From: Cyclobacteriaceae bacterium
GTDB taxonomy: Bacteria > Bacteroidota > Bacteroidia > Cytophagales > Cyclobacteriaceae
Direction of reading: 5' to 3'
Assembly: GCA_020436125.1 (NCBI GenBank)
Contig: JAGQYK010000005.1
Location: 39,342-99,551 of the forward strand
DNA length: 60,210 nucleotides
Shown here: piece after piece, positions 18,066-26,169 of the stretch
Numbering within the stretch: position 1 is the first letter of the stretch
How the letters are laid out: each line of letters opens with the position of its first letter
Made by a program: the position numbers and the translations under genes
The notes under the pieces: generated by a model
What the model was told of the DNA's origin: nothing
The model's input: the letters and a program-made list of their open reading frames with translations, nothing else
The model's database searches: none

Positions 18066-19259
18066 ATGATGAAACACAAGTTTAAACTGTTTACGGCTAG
18101 TCTCATGATAGGATTGATGACGCTATCCATATCATGTAAGGAACAATTTACGGAAGAAGAAGCACTAAAGGCACAACAATTGGTTGACTTCGCGTTGTTT
18201 GTATATAATGAAAGCTCAGAGGGTAGAGAGCCAGTACCTGGAGCAACAGTTACTTTTATACAAGGAACAGCTAAAATAGAAGCGACAACTGATGAGAGTG
18301 GAGTAGCATCATTTCCTGGTGTAAAATTTGGTGGGTTTGTTTATACAGTAACTGCTGAAAACTTTACATCTGTTACAGATAATGAATACATCTACCCAGA
18401 GGATATTCGTAGCTCTCAAGAGACCTATTCAGTAGGAATATATTCGATTGCTGATGAAACATTGGCTACAATTAAAGGAAAAATTCAGTTGGAGACTGAT
18501 TTGACTAATGATACTCGCGAAACAATGGAAGGTATCACACTTCGTTTCAGGGTTAATTTGAATAATGGAGATAAAGTATTTACTGCAACTACTGATGCAG
18601 ATGGCAACTACGAAGTAAAAGTGCCAGTGCGTAACTACGGTTCAACTGTTTATGTTCAGTATCCGGATATGTTAGTTGGGCAGAAGATTGCCTACAACAG
18701 ATTGGACTCAGATCCATTATATTTTCCAGAGGTTCTACCTAAAATTGAAACCATTGAGACTCTATTTGCCATGTATACTGGCTATAGCTTGAATGCTAAT
18801 AACTATCCTGTTACAAACGTATATCCAATTTATGCCATTGCTGAGCCTGCACCGGCTGGAGGAGAAACAGCTGTTATTGACTACGTTTATACAAATGACG
18901 ATGGTGAAATTACGGGTGTAAGTTTCGATGATGGAGGAGATTATACAGGTGATGCTGATGGTTTTGTAAATATCACTTTTACCTCACTGTTGGGTGGCTC
19001 TGGAGCAACGCTTCAGATTGAATTAGGTGATCAAACTGACTTGGAAGATGCCTATTTTGAAAATGGAACTGCAGTAAGGACCTTGGTTGGTGGAACAGGC
19101 TATCCGGATGATAACTATCGTTTGAATAGAATAGGGTACCGTGGCCCATCTGTAAATACTCAAAGCAGAGAGCAAAACTTTTACCTATACCCTGGAACTA
19201 TTACATTCAATCACCAGGATTACGGAACAGGTGTTGTTCGCCCTGATGACTTAGACTAA
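18066..19259 (+). CDS. lipoprotein with carboxypeptidase-regulatory-like/Ig-like domains
   Basis: The 397-residue product starts with a lipoprotein signal (lipobox LSISCKEQ). Two beta-sandwich segments follow. The first (about residues 60-110) has PVPGATVTFIQGTAKIEATTD; the second (about 135-200) has TIKGKIQLETDL and TTDADGNYEVKVPV, the usual form of CarboxypepD_reg-like domains. The C-terminal half is glycine- and aspartate-rich with no recognised family. It is probably surface or periplasmic and co-transcribed with the preceding beta-barrel. A strong terminator follows. No enzymatic motif is seen. Confidence 0.8.
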   Translation: MMKHKFKLFTASLMIGLMTLSISCKEQFTEEEALKAQQLVDFALFVYNESSEGREPVPGATVTFIQGTAKIEATTDESGVASFPGVKFGGFVYTVTAENFTSVTDNEYIYPEDIRSSQETYSVGIYSIADETLATIKGKIQLETDLTNDTRETMEGITLRFRVNLNNGDKVFTATTDADGNYEVKVPVRNYGSTVYVQYPDMLVGQKIAYNRLDSDPLYFPEVLPKIETIETLFAMYTGYSLNANNYPVTNVYPIYAIAEPAPAGGETAVIDYVYTNDDGEITGVSFDDGGDYTGDADGFVNITFTSLLGGSGATLQIELGDQTDLEDAYFENGTAVRTLVGGTGYPDDNYRLNRIGYRGPSVNTQSREQNFYLYPGTITFNHQDYGTGVVRPDDLD

Positions 19260-19279
19260 TTGTTCAAGTTAGTACTAAC

Positions 19280-19308
19280 AAAAAAGGCTCCCATCGGGAG
19301 CCTTTTTT
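19280..19308. terminator. bidirectional terminator between the lipoprotein gene and idi
   Basis: The arms AAAAAAGGCTCCC (19280-19292) and GGGAGCCTTTTTT (19296-19308) form a perfect 13-bp stem with a 3-nt loop. The A run on one side and T run on the other make it usable by both the plus-strand lipoprotein transcript and the minus-strand crt transcript that ends with idi. Confidence 0.92.
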
Positions 19309-19323
19309 ATTTGTAAAGGGTAA

Positions 19324-19827
19324 TTAAACGTATTGAGTATAAGTGTTGATAATCCTTTCTAGCCAAAAAGTATATTGTTCAGGATTCTCCTTGATCTTAT
19401 CCTTCAGTAATGAAGGCTCTACATAGGTCCAACCTTCTACTTCTTCCAAATTGATATTTGGTTCTCCGTCAAACTCACAAACAAACACGTGATCCAACTC
19501 ATGCTCAATCAAATCTCCAAGATTGGCTTTATACTGAAATTTGTATAAATATTGAGGGTGTGCATCAATCCCCAGCTCCTCTTTCATTCTTCGGGTGGTA
19601 GCAGCTGCTAAAGTTTCTTCTGGTCTGGGATGGCTACAGCAGGCATTGGACCATAATCCTCCGCTGTGGTATTTGGATTTAGCTCTTTTTTGTAACAGCA
19701 TTTCCCCTTTACTATTAAATACCAAAACAGAGAAGGCCCTATGTAAGGCACCTTTACGGTGAGCTTCCATTTTTTCCATTGTCCCTATTTGTTGGTCTTC
19801 TTCGTCCACCAAGATCACATGCTCCAT
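19324..19827 (-). CDS. idi: isopentenyl-diphosphate delta-isomerase, type I
   Basis: This 167-residue Nudix-fold enzyme interconverts IPP and DMAPP in the cytoplasm, supplying the starter unit for isoprenoid chains. Characteristic parts are the HRAFSVLVFNSKGEMLLQKRA strand-turn, the active-site cysteine in SNACCSHPRP, and the Nudix-type helix with RRMKEELG. It is the last gene of the minus-strand block regulator, sigma factor, crtI, crtB, idi, only 7 bases after crtB. Its presence in the operon suggests precursor supply is raised together with carotenoid synthesis. Confidence 0.96.
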   Translation of the reverse strand: MEHVILVDEEDQQIGTMEKMEAHRKGALHRAFSVLVFNSKGEMLLQKRAKSKYHSGGLWSNACCSHPRPEETLAAATTRRMKEELGIDAHPQYLYKFQYKANLGDLIEHELDHVFVCEFDGEPNINLEEVEGWTYVEPSLLKDKIKENPEQYTFWLERIINTYTQYV

Positions 19828-19834
19828 AAAATAT

Positions 19835-20677
19835 TTAAATAAGATTGAGTTGGTGTTTAAGATAGGAGAAAAATAATATCGAAAACTTGTGCCTGTTTCT
19901 GATCCTTATCCTTTTTTTCATTACGTATTCTGAAGGGGTATTCCTTATTTTTTTAAAGAGTGAAAGGTAATATAGGTATGCTACATAAACTCCTAACTTC
20001 GAACCTCTTGGAAGCTGTTGGATGCCCTTATACCCTTCTTGGAAATCTTCAGCAATACTGTCTTCAATCTGCTTCTTGGCATCGTCATCAAATGCATCTA
20101 AATCAATGCCTGGAAAATAGGATCTACCCATTCCTATGTAATCCGCATTAAGATCACGAAGGAAATTTATTTTTTGAAATGCTGAGCCCAATCTCATGGC
20201 CATTGGCTTAAGGTGATCGTAGGTGGATGCATCTCCATTACAAAATACTTTTAAACACATCAGGCCGACTACTTCAGCAGAACCTAGCACGTATTCTTCA
20301 AAGGATTTCTGATCATAACTTTTTTCATTGAGATCCATTTCCATACTGTGTAGGAATTGCTCAATTAAGATGTGATCAATATTGTATTGATGTACAGTAA
20401 GTTGAAAACTCTGTAAAATGGGGTTAAGACTTATCTTATCATCAATCGCTTTATAGGTTTCCTTTTTAAAATTATCCAAGAGGGCTTTTTTGTCATATTG
20501 ATGAAAGGTGTCTACGATTTCATCAGCAAACCTCACAAAGCCGTATATGGAGTAGATAGGGTCTCTTAATTCTTTATGAAGACACAATATGCCTAAAGAA
20601 AAGGAGGTGCTGTAGGCCTTTGTAGTGAGCCTTGAACATTTTATGGCATTTTTATCGTATAGTTCTTTTGGTGTCAT
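19835..20677 (-). CDS. crtB: phytoene synthase
   Basis: This 280-residue squalene/phytoene synthase joins two geranylgeranyl diphosphates head to head into phytoene. The two aspartate-rich metal-binding motifs are present as FADEIVD and FLRDLNAD, and SAEVVGLMCLKVF and GSAFQKINFLRD are the flanking family signatures. Length and start (MTPKELYDKNAIKCSRLTTKAYSTSF, carrying the substrate-binding YSTSF) are typical for Bacteroidota CrtB. The gene follows crtI by 20 bases and precedes idi by 7. Confidence 0.96.
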   Translation of the reverse strand: MTPKELYDKNAIKCSRLTTKAYSTSFSLGILCLHKELRDPIYSIYGFVRFADEIVDTFHQYDKKALLDNFKKETYKAIDDKISLNPILQSFQLTVHQYNIDHILIEQFLHSMEMDLNEKSYDQKSFEEYVLGSAEVVGLMCLKVFCNGDASTYDHLKPMAMRLGSAFQKINFLRDLNADYIGMGRSYFPGIDLDAFDDDAKKQIEDSIAEDFQEGYKGIQQLPRGSKLGVYVAYLYYLSLFKKIRNTPSEYVMKKRIRIRNRHKFSILFFSYLKHQLNLI

Positions 20678-20697
20678 CTACAATTATCGAATTTGGA

Positions 20698-22182
20698 CTA
20701 GTTATTGGATTTTCTTTTCTCTCTTTTTATCAATTCTTGAGCCACTACTTGTCCGGATATCAGAGATGGAGGTACCCCTGGCCCGGGAACAGTCAATTGC
20801 CCCGTATAAAACAGATTAGAAACCTTTTTGTTTACTATAGATGGTTTTAAATTGGCCGTCTGCCTGATGGTATTAGCCAATCCGTATGCGTTTCCTTTGT
20901 AAGAATTATAGTTTTCAATGAAGTCGCGGTGAGCGTAACTCCTTTTATAGACAATGTTAGAAGCAATTGATTGACCCGTTAGTTTTTCAATTCTTTGAAT
21001 AACGATTTGAAAATATTTTTCGCGTGTAGTTTCTTCATCTTCAAGCCCCGCAGCTACTGGTATAAGTATAAACAAGTTTTCGTGTCCTTCCGGAGCCACT
21101 GAAGTGTCAGTTTTGGAGGGGCAGCACACATAAAATAGGGGGTTGGTTGGCCATGAAGGATTTTGATAAATTTCTTTTGTGTGAACGGCAAAATCTTCAT
21201 CAAAAAAAAGATTATGGTGATGAAGGTTGTCTAACCTTTTGTTAACCCCCAAATAGAATATTAAACTGGAAGGTGCGAGTTTTCGATTTTCCCAGTAGTC
21301 TTCATCGTACTTCCTGAATTTTTTGGGTAATAGCTGTTGTTCAACATGATGATAGTCTGCTCCGGCTATTACATGGTCAACTGACTCATTGCGTCCATTT
21401 ATAGTGATGGACTTTACTTTTGTGCTATTCATGTTTAATGATTGCACATTGCTATTGAATTCGAACTTTACTCCTTTTTCTTTGGCTAATGTTACCATTG
21501 CTTCAACGATCTTGTTCATACCACCCTTTGGATACCATGTACCCAATACCATATCTGCGTAATTCATTAGGCTATAAAGGGCAGGAGTATCAGACGGAGC
21601 GGCTCCCAGAAATAATACTGGAAATTCAAGTAACTGTATTAACCTCGGGGACTTAAAGTATTTTCTTATGTAGGTGCTAATCGATTGAAGAACATGAAGC
21701 TTAAATACTCCCTTTATAAGCTTGGTGTCCATCAGTTCTATCACTGATAAACCTGGCTTGTAAACGAGGTCCTCTATACCCACTTTGTATTTGTACGCAG
21801 CTTCTTCAAGAAATTGTTTGAGTTGTACACTACTTCCTTTTTCTACTTTTTCAAAGAATTGGTATAGATCTTCTAATCCCGAAGGGATATCCCAGATTTC
21901 ATCCTTATTAAAAAAAACCCGATAGGAGGGACTAAGACGTTCTAATTCGTAGTAATCAGAAACGGATTTACCAAAGCGATTAAAATATTTTTCAAAGACA
22001 TCTGGCATCCAATACCAGCTTGGCCCCATGTCAAACACATATCCATCAGACTCGAATTTTCTTGCACGTCCTCCAGCTGTTTCGTTCTTTTCATAAACGG
22101 TTACATCAAAGCCTTCCGCAGCTAGTGTGGTAGCCGCTGAAATTCCAGCGAACCCTGAGCCTATAACCGCTATTTTCTCCAT
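20698..22182 (-). CDS. crtI: phytoene desaturase (CrtI family)
   Basis: The 494-residue flavoprotein opens with the dinucleotide-binding motif IGSGFAGISAATTLAAEG and the CrtI continuation EKNETAGGRAR, followed by FDMGPSWYWMPDVFE. Near the C-terminus it has the carotenoid dehydrogenase signature (LFYTGQLTVPGPGVPPSLISG). It introduces the successive double bases converting phytoene to lycopene. It is the first biosynthetic gene after the ECF sigma factor (26-base gap) and is tightly followed by crtB. With crtY and crtZ in the neighbouring block the set is complete for zeaxanthin. Confidence 0.96.
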   Translation of the reverse strand: MEKIAVIGSGFAGISAATTLAAEGFDVTVYEKNETAGGRARKFESDGYVFDMGPSWYWMPDVFEKYFNRFGKSVSDYYELERLSPSYRVFFNKDEIWDIPSGLEDLYQFFEKVEKGSSVQLKQFLEEAAYKYKVGIEDLVYKPGLSVIELMDTKLIKGVFKLHVLQSISTYIRKYFKSPRLIQLLEFPVLFLGAAPSDTPALYSLMNYADMVLGTWYPKGGMNKIVEAMVTLAKEKGVKFEFNSNVQSLNMNSTKVKSITINGRNESVDHVIAGADYHHVEQQLLPKKFRKYDEDYWENRKLAPSSLIFYLGVNKRLDNLHHHNLFFDEDFAVHTKEIYQNPSWPTNPLFYVCCPSKTDTSVAPEGHENLFILIPVAAGLEDEETTREKYFQIVIQRIEKLTGQSIASNIVYKRSYAHRDFIENYNSYKGNAYGLANTIRQTANLKPSIVNKKVSNLFYTGQLTVPGPGVPPSLISGQVVAQELIKREKRKSNN

Positions 22183-22208
22183 GCCCTTCTCAATTCCTCC
22201 GTTTTGAT

Positions 22209-22712
22209 CTACTTATAAGCTATCAATTTTTTTTGAATTTCTTTCCTGGCATGAAATATTCTGTTTTTGACAGTTCCTATTGGGATATTTAGATGCTCTG
22301 CGATTTCATGGTATTTATACCCAGTGGTATACATTTTAAAAGGGATTTGGAGCTCTTCTTTTACCTCGTTTACATTTTCCCACATTTCTTTAAACTCCAT
22401 TGATTTTTCAGGTCGATTAAAGGTGTGCGTATCTGCAACGTTAAGGTAGTATAGCTCTTTTGTATTGTCTGTTGACGTTTTGGCTATTTTGGCTTTTCTA
22501 TAGTTGTTGATAAACGTATTTCTCATAATGGTGAACAGCCACCCTTTAAGGTTGGTATCTGACCTGAATTTGTCTCTATAAGTAAGTGCCTTCAACATAG
22601 TGTCTTGCACCAAATCCTGAGATTCTTCAGCATTACGCGTAAATCTGTAAGTAAACCCTTTTAGCGTATCATTCAGGGCTGTTATCTGGGCGGTAAATTC
22701 GGCTGATGTCAT
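22209..22712 (-). CDS. ECF-type RNA polymerase sigma factor
   Basis: Starting from the ATG at 22712 (an upstream in-frame start adds an unlikely hydrophobic leader), this 167-residue protein has only sigma regions 2 and 4. Region 2 shows EESQDLVQDTMLKAL and TNLKGWLFTIMRNTFINNYR. Region 4 carries the helix-turn-helix YHEIAEHLNIPIGTVKNRIFHARK. No anti-sigma gene is adjacent. It lies between the cobalamin-binding MerR regulator and crtI on the same strand, an arrangement resembling LitR/LitS of Streptomyces, where light releases the regulator and the ECF factor turns on carotenoid genes. That it controls the crt and photolyase promoters is inferred. Confidence 0.93.
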   Translation of the reverse strand: MTSAEFTAQITALNDTLKGFTYRFTRNAEESQDLVQDTMLKALTYRDKFRSDTNLKGWLFTIMRNTFINNYRKAKIAKTSTDNTKELYYLNVADTHTFNRPEKSMEFKEMWENVNEVKEELQIPFKMYTTGYKYHEIAEHLNIPIGTVKNRIFHARKEIQKKLIAYK

Positions 22713-22811
22713 ATTGTTTAATAGTTTATAGTTAAAGTTAAACAAAATATTAACCAATACAAATTTTGGATACAAATGTTTAGCTTAATTTAATATATAT
22801 TAAACAATATG

Positions 22812-23662
22812 CTAAAAATCGGCTAAAATGGCCTTTAGTGCGATGGCGTTTTTGATCACCTTAAAATTGGAGCGCTGCGGAATGTTCTTCGGATCGGGGT
22901 TGCCTCCAATGAGTATGAGGGGTGTTGGAAAATCTTGATCTTTTGGGGCCTCTGAGAGGCAATAATGGAGGTTATAATTATAGCTGGTTCATGCTTTGCG
23001 CATACCTGTTTAAGGTCGTCATAAGGTAAATGCTGGCCCAAATAAAAGGTTTTATAGCCACAGGCTCTTACTAAATAGTGATAGAACAATAGGCCAATCT
23101 CATGAAGCTCGTTTTCAGGCAAAAAAAGAACAACCTTAATGGCGTTTGGCTTTGGGAAAGGTAGCGAGTCGATGGCCACTATTATTTTCTGCCGCACTAA
23201 ATTGGAAATGAAATGCTCCTGAGCAGGTGTAATATTTCCTGTTTGCCATAGAATTCCAATTTTCTCCAAAAAGGGATATACAATTTCTGTGATGGTCCTT
23301 TCAAAACCAAACTTCATAATGAGATGGGAGAGTAGCTTCTCAAATTGCTCTTCTTCCATATCAATCATACAGACCACGAGTTGGTCTATAAAAATGCTCG
23401 CCTCACTTTTACTTTCTGCAAGTTGTACAATTTCCGAGTTGAGCTCTGGGTCAGTCATTCGGGCTATCTTTGAAATCTTCAGCCCACTGTTATTGAGTAA
23501 AGAAACATTAATAATTTTCTTCAGGTCATCATCAGAATAATACCGGATATTGGTTGTTGTCCTTTTAGGGGCAATGATATTGTGCCTTTTCTCCCATATC
23601 CTTATCGTGTGGGCCTTAATACCAGACAGTGTTTCAAGTTCTTTGATGGAATAACTTCCCAT
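22812..23662 (-). CDS. MerR-family cobalamin-binding (CarH/LitR-like) regulator, frameshifted near the 3' end
   Basis: Residues 1-70 are a MerR winged helix-turn-helix (YSIKELETLSGIKAHTIRIWEKR). They are followed by a helical bundle with W139-x9-E149-H150 and a B12-binding domain with E185-x-H187-x2-G190 (ELHEIG). These are the cobalamin contacts known from CarH photoreceptors, which repress carotenoid genes in the dark with adenosylcobalamin and release DNA in light. The open frame stops at 22856 after an unlikely tail. One base added in the run at 22941-22948 (four C then four A on the coding strand) restores FPTPLILIGGNPDPKNIP and an end at 22812. This may be a sequencing error, a recent mutation or frameshifting. 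Residues up to about 240 are intact. Confidence 0.88.
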
Positions 23663-23681
23663 ATTAATTATTTCAAACTAC

Positions 23682-23698
23682 TAACCATGGTTTGGTTA
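23682..23698. promoter_or_regulatory. dyad in the MerR/helicase divergent promoter region, candidate autoregulatory operator
   Basis: A perfect 10-bp palindrome AACCATGGTT (23683-23692) overlaps a wider dyad TAACC (23682-23686) / GGTTA (23694-23698). It lies 20 bases upstream of the regulator's start codon. On the minus strand it is followed by TAGTTTG (23680-23674), close to a -7 element. MerR regulators commonly bind dyads between promoter elements, so this is the best local candidate site. Confidence 0.4.
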
Positions 23699-23739
23699 AA
23701 TTGTTCAATAAATCCAATATTAAGTATACAGTCAACGGC

Positions 23740-26169
23740 ATGCAAGACAGGCTTGTAAAGGGTAAAGAGTGGTTTGTCAGTAAAGGATGGGAGCCTTTTC
23801 AATTTCAGCTGGACGCCTGGGAAAGTTATCTTGATGGCCAGAGTGGCATTGTTAATGCACCCACAGGAAGTGGCAAAACATACTCTTTGGTCATCCCCAT
23901 TATTCTAGAAGCGTTTGCTAATAATTCAAAAAAAGGGCTACAAGCCATCTGGCTCACGCCTATTCGCGCTTTGGCAAAGGAGATCAAATATTCAGCGGAA
24001 TTGGCGATTGCAGAAATGGGACTGGAGTGGAGAGTAGGTATCCGTTCTGGAGATACTACATTGGCCGAACGCAAAAAACAAAAGGACAATCCACCACAAT
24101 TTTTAATAACCACTCCGGAGAGTTTGCACCTTCTTATTGCTCAGAAAGGGTACAATAATTATTTCAAAAAGTTGAGGGTAGTTGTAACAGATGAATGGCA
24201 CGAGCTAATGGGCTCGAAGCGCGGAGTTCAAGTTGAATTGGCGCTATCGAGGCTGAAGTATGTTGCTCCCGACCTTAAGATATGGGGTATCTCTGCCACT
24301 ATTGGTAACATGGAAGAGTCTATGCAGGTTTTGTTAGGAGATTATTTTGCGAAAAAAGAGCATAAAATAATTAGAGCTGATATAGAGAAGAAAATTGAGA
24401 TTCATTCCATTATGCCTGATGACGATGAACAATTACCATGGACTGGTCATATCGGCATTCACTTGCTGGACAAGGTGGTGGAGATCATTAAGAAAAGTAA
24501 TGCCACATTGATTTTTACCAATACCCGATCCTTTGCTGAGATATGGTATCAAAAACTATTAGATAAGGCGCCTGAACTTTCAGGACAGATCGCCATGCAT
24601 CATGGCTCGATTAGCCTTGATTTGAGAAACTGGGTAGAAGAACAGCTCCATAGTGGCAAAATCAAAGCGGTTGTATGTACTTCAAGTTTAGATTTGGGTG
24701 TAGACTTTCGTCCTGTTGAAACAGTTATTCAGGTAGGTAGTCCTAAGGGAGTGGCCAGGTTTTTACAGCGCGCAGGGCGCAGTGGTCATCAGCCGGGAGC
24801 CACCAGCAAAATTTATTATTTACCCACCCATGCTCTAGAGCTCATTGAGGCATCGGCCTTACGGGAGGCTTTGAGAAGAAAGATTGTGGAAGACAGGATA
24901 CCCTATGTTCGTTCATTTGATGTTTTGGTCCAATATCTAATCACGCTTGCTGTAAGTGAGGGGTTCGAATCAGATAAGATTTTTAAGGAAGTGCGAGGCA
25001 CCTACAGTTACGCGTCTCTTGATAAAGAAGATTGGAATTGGCTGCTGAGGTTCATCACCTCGGGAGGTGAAGCACTAACGGCATATGATGAATTTAGAAA
25101 GGTAAACCTCGAGCGTGGAATTTTTAAAGTTGATAATAGAAGGATAGCACACAGACATCGACTATCTATTGGGACTATCGTTGGTGATACGTCCTTACTT
25201 GTAAAATATGTTTCAGGTAAAACACTAGGTTCGATTGAAGAGTATTTTATTTCCAGCCTTAATCCAGGTGACGTATTTTGGTTTGCAGGAAGAAATCTTG
25301 AACTGGTGCGGGTAAAGGATATGACCGCTCAAGTGAGAAATAGCAAAAAGAAATCAGGCAAAGTGCCGTCCTGGCAAGGTGGCCGCATGCCCTTATCATC
25401 GGAAATGGGTGATCTTATTCGGTTAAAAATCCATGAGTTTATTAAGGGAAAGGAGTTAGATCCTGAAATGAAGTTTCTCCAACCCATGATGAAACTGCAG
25501 CAAACGCTTTCTTTGATTCCCAACGATAAACAGTTCTTAATCGAGTGTCTTACTTCTAAAGAGGGGCATCACGTAATGATGTATCCATTTGAAGGAAGAT
25601 TTGTTCATGAAGGAATGGCAGCATTGATGGCGTATCGAATTTCCAAAATCACACCCATTACTTTCTCTATTGCCATGAATGACTATGGGTTTGAATTACT
25701 GTCAGATCAGGAGATACCTATTGAAGAGGCGGTAGAAACCAATATTTTGGGAATTGATAATTTACAGGAAGACATTCAGGCAAGTATCAATTCTGTAGAA
25801 ATGGCCAGAAGGAAGTTTAGAGATATTGCCGCTATTGCAGGACTGGTATTCAAAGGGTTTCCTGGGCAACGCGTAAAAGACAGGCATTTACAATCCTCGT
25901 CTCAATTGTTTTTCGAAGTGTTTCATGACCATGAGGCGCATAACCTCCTCTTATTACAGGCCTTCGAGGAAGTGATGGATTTTCAGCTGGAAGAAACAAG
26001 GCTAAGAAGGTCGCTGGATAGAATTGCTCATCAAACAATAGTAATCAAATACCCTGTGCGACCTACTCCTTTTGCTTTTCCTATTATGGTAGATCGACTG
26101 AGGGAAAAGTTGACTTCAGAAAAACTAGAGGATCGAGTAAAGAGAATGATGGTTCAATACAGTTCTTAA
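23740..26169 (+). CDS. ligase-associated DNA damage response DEXH-box helicase (Lhr-type)
   Basis: With the ATG at 23740 (a TTG at 23692 is possible), the 809-residue protein begins in the family fashion with GKEWFVSKGWEPFQFQLDAW and reaches Walker A (APTGSGKT) around residue 43. Further motifs are the DEWHEL box, SATIGN (motif III) and LQRAGRSGH (motif VI). The C-terminal half is the Lhr-core type winged-helix and beta region. These enzymes unwind DNA using ATP and are usually encoded beside an ATP-dependent DNA ligase, an exonuclease and the phosphoesterase PdeM. PdeM is found here at 28499, but ligase and exonuclease are not in the window. The gene ends tail-to-tail with the phosphate permease, their stop codons overlapping. 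Confidence 0.92.
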   Translation: MQDRLVKGKEWFVSKGWEPFQFQLDAWESYLDGQSGIVNAPTGSGKTYSLVIPIILEAFANNSKKGLQAIWLTPIRALAKEIKYSAELAIAEMGLEWRVGIRSGDTTLAERKKQKDNPPQFLITTPESLHLLIAQKGYNNYFKKLRVVVTDEWHELMGSKRGVQVELALSRLKYVAPDLKIWGISATIGNMEESMQVLLGDYFAKKEHKIIRADIEKKIEIHSIMPDDDEQLPWTGHIGIHLLDKVVEIIKKSNATLIFTNTRSFAEIWYQKLLDKAPELSGQIAMHHGSISLDLRNWVEEQLHSGKIKAVVCTSSLDLGVDFRPVETVIQVGSPKGVARFLQRAGRSGHQPGATSKIYYLPTHALELIEASALREALRRKIVEDRIPYVRSFDVLVQYLITLAVSEGFESDKIFKEVRGTYSYASLDKEDWNWLLRFITSGGEALTAYDEFRKVNLERGIFKVDNRRIAHRHRLSIGTIVGDTSLLVKYVSGKTLGSIEEYFISSLNPGDVFWFAGRNLELVRVKDMTAQVRNSKKKSGKVPSWQGGRMPLSSEMGDLIRLKIHEFIKGKELDPEMKFLQPMMKLQQTLSLIPNDKQFLIECLTSKEGHHVMMYPFEGRFVHEGMAALMAYRISKITPITFSIAMNDYGFELLSDQEIPIEEAVETNILGIDNLQEDIQASINSVEMARRKFRDIAAIAGLVFKGFPGQRVKDRHLQSSSQLFFEVFHDHEAHNLLLLQAFEEVMDFQLEETRLRRSLDRIAHQTIVIKYPVRPTPFAFPIMVDRLREKLTSEKLEDRVKRMMVQYSS

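Noticed and set aside
22941-22948. Canonical programmed -1 slippery heptamer in the MerR gene
   Set aside because: The C4A4 run is not in the phase required for X-XXY-YYZ slippage, so mutation or sequencing error is favoured, though slippage is not excluded.
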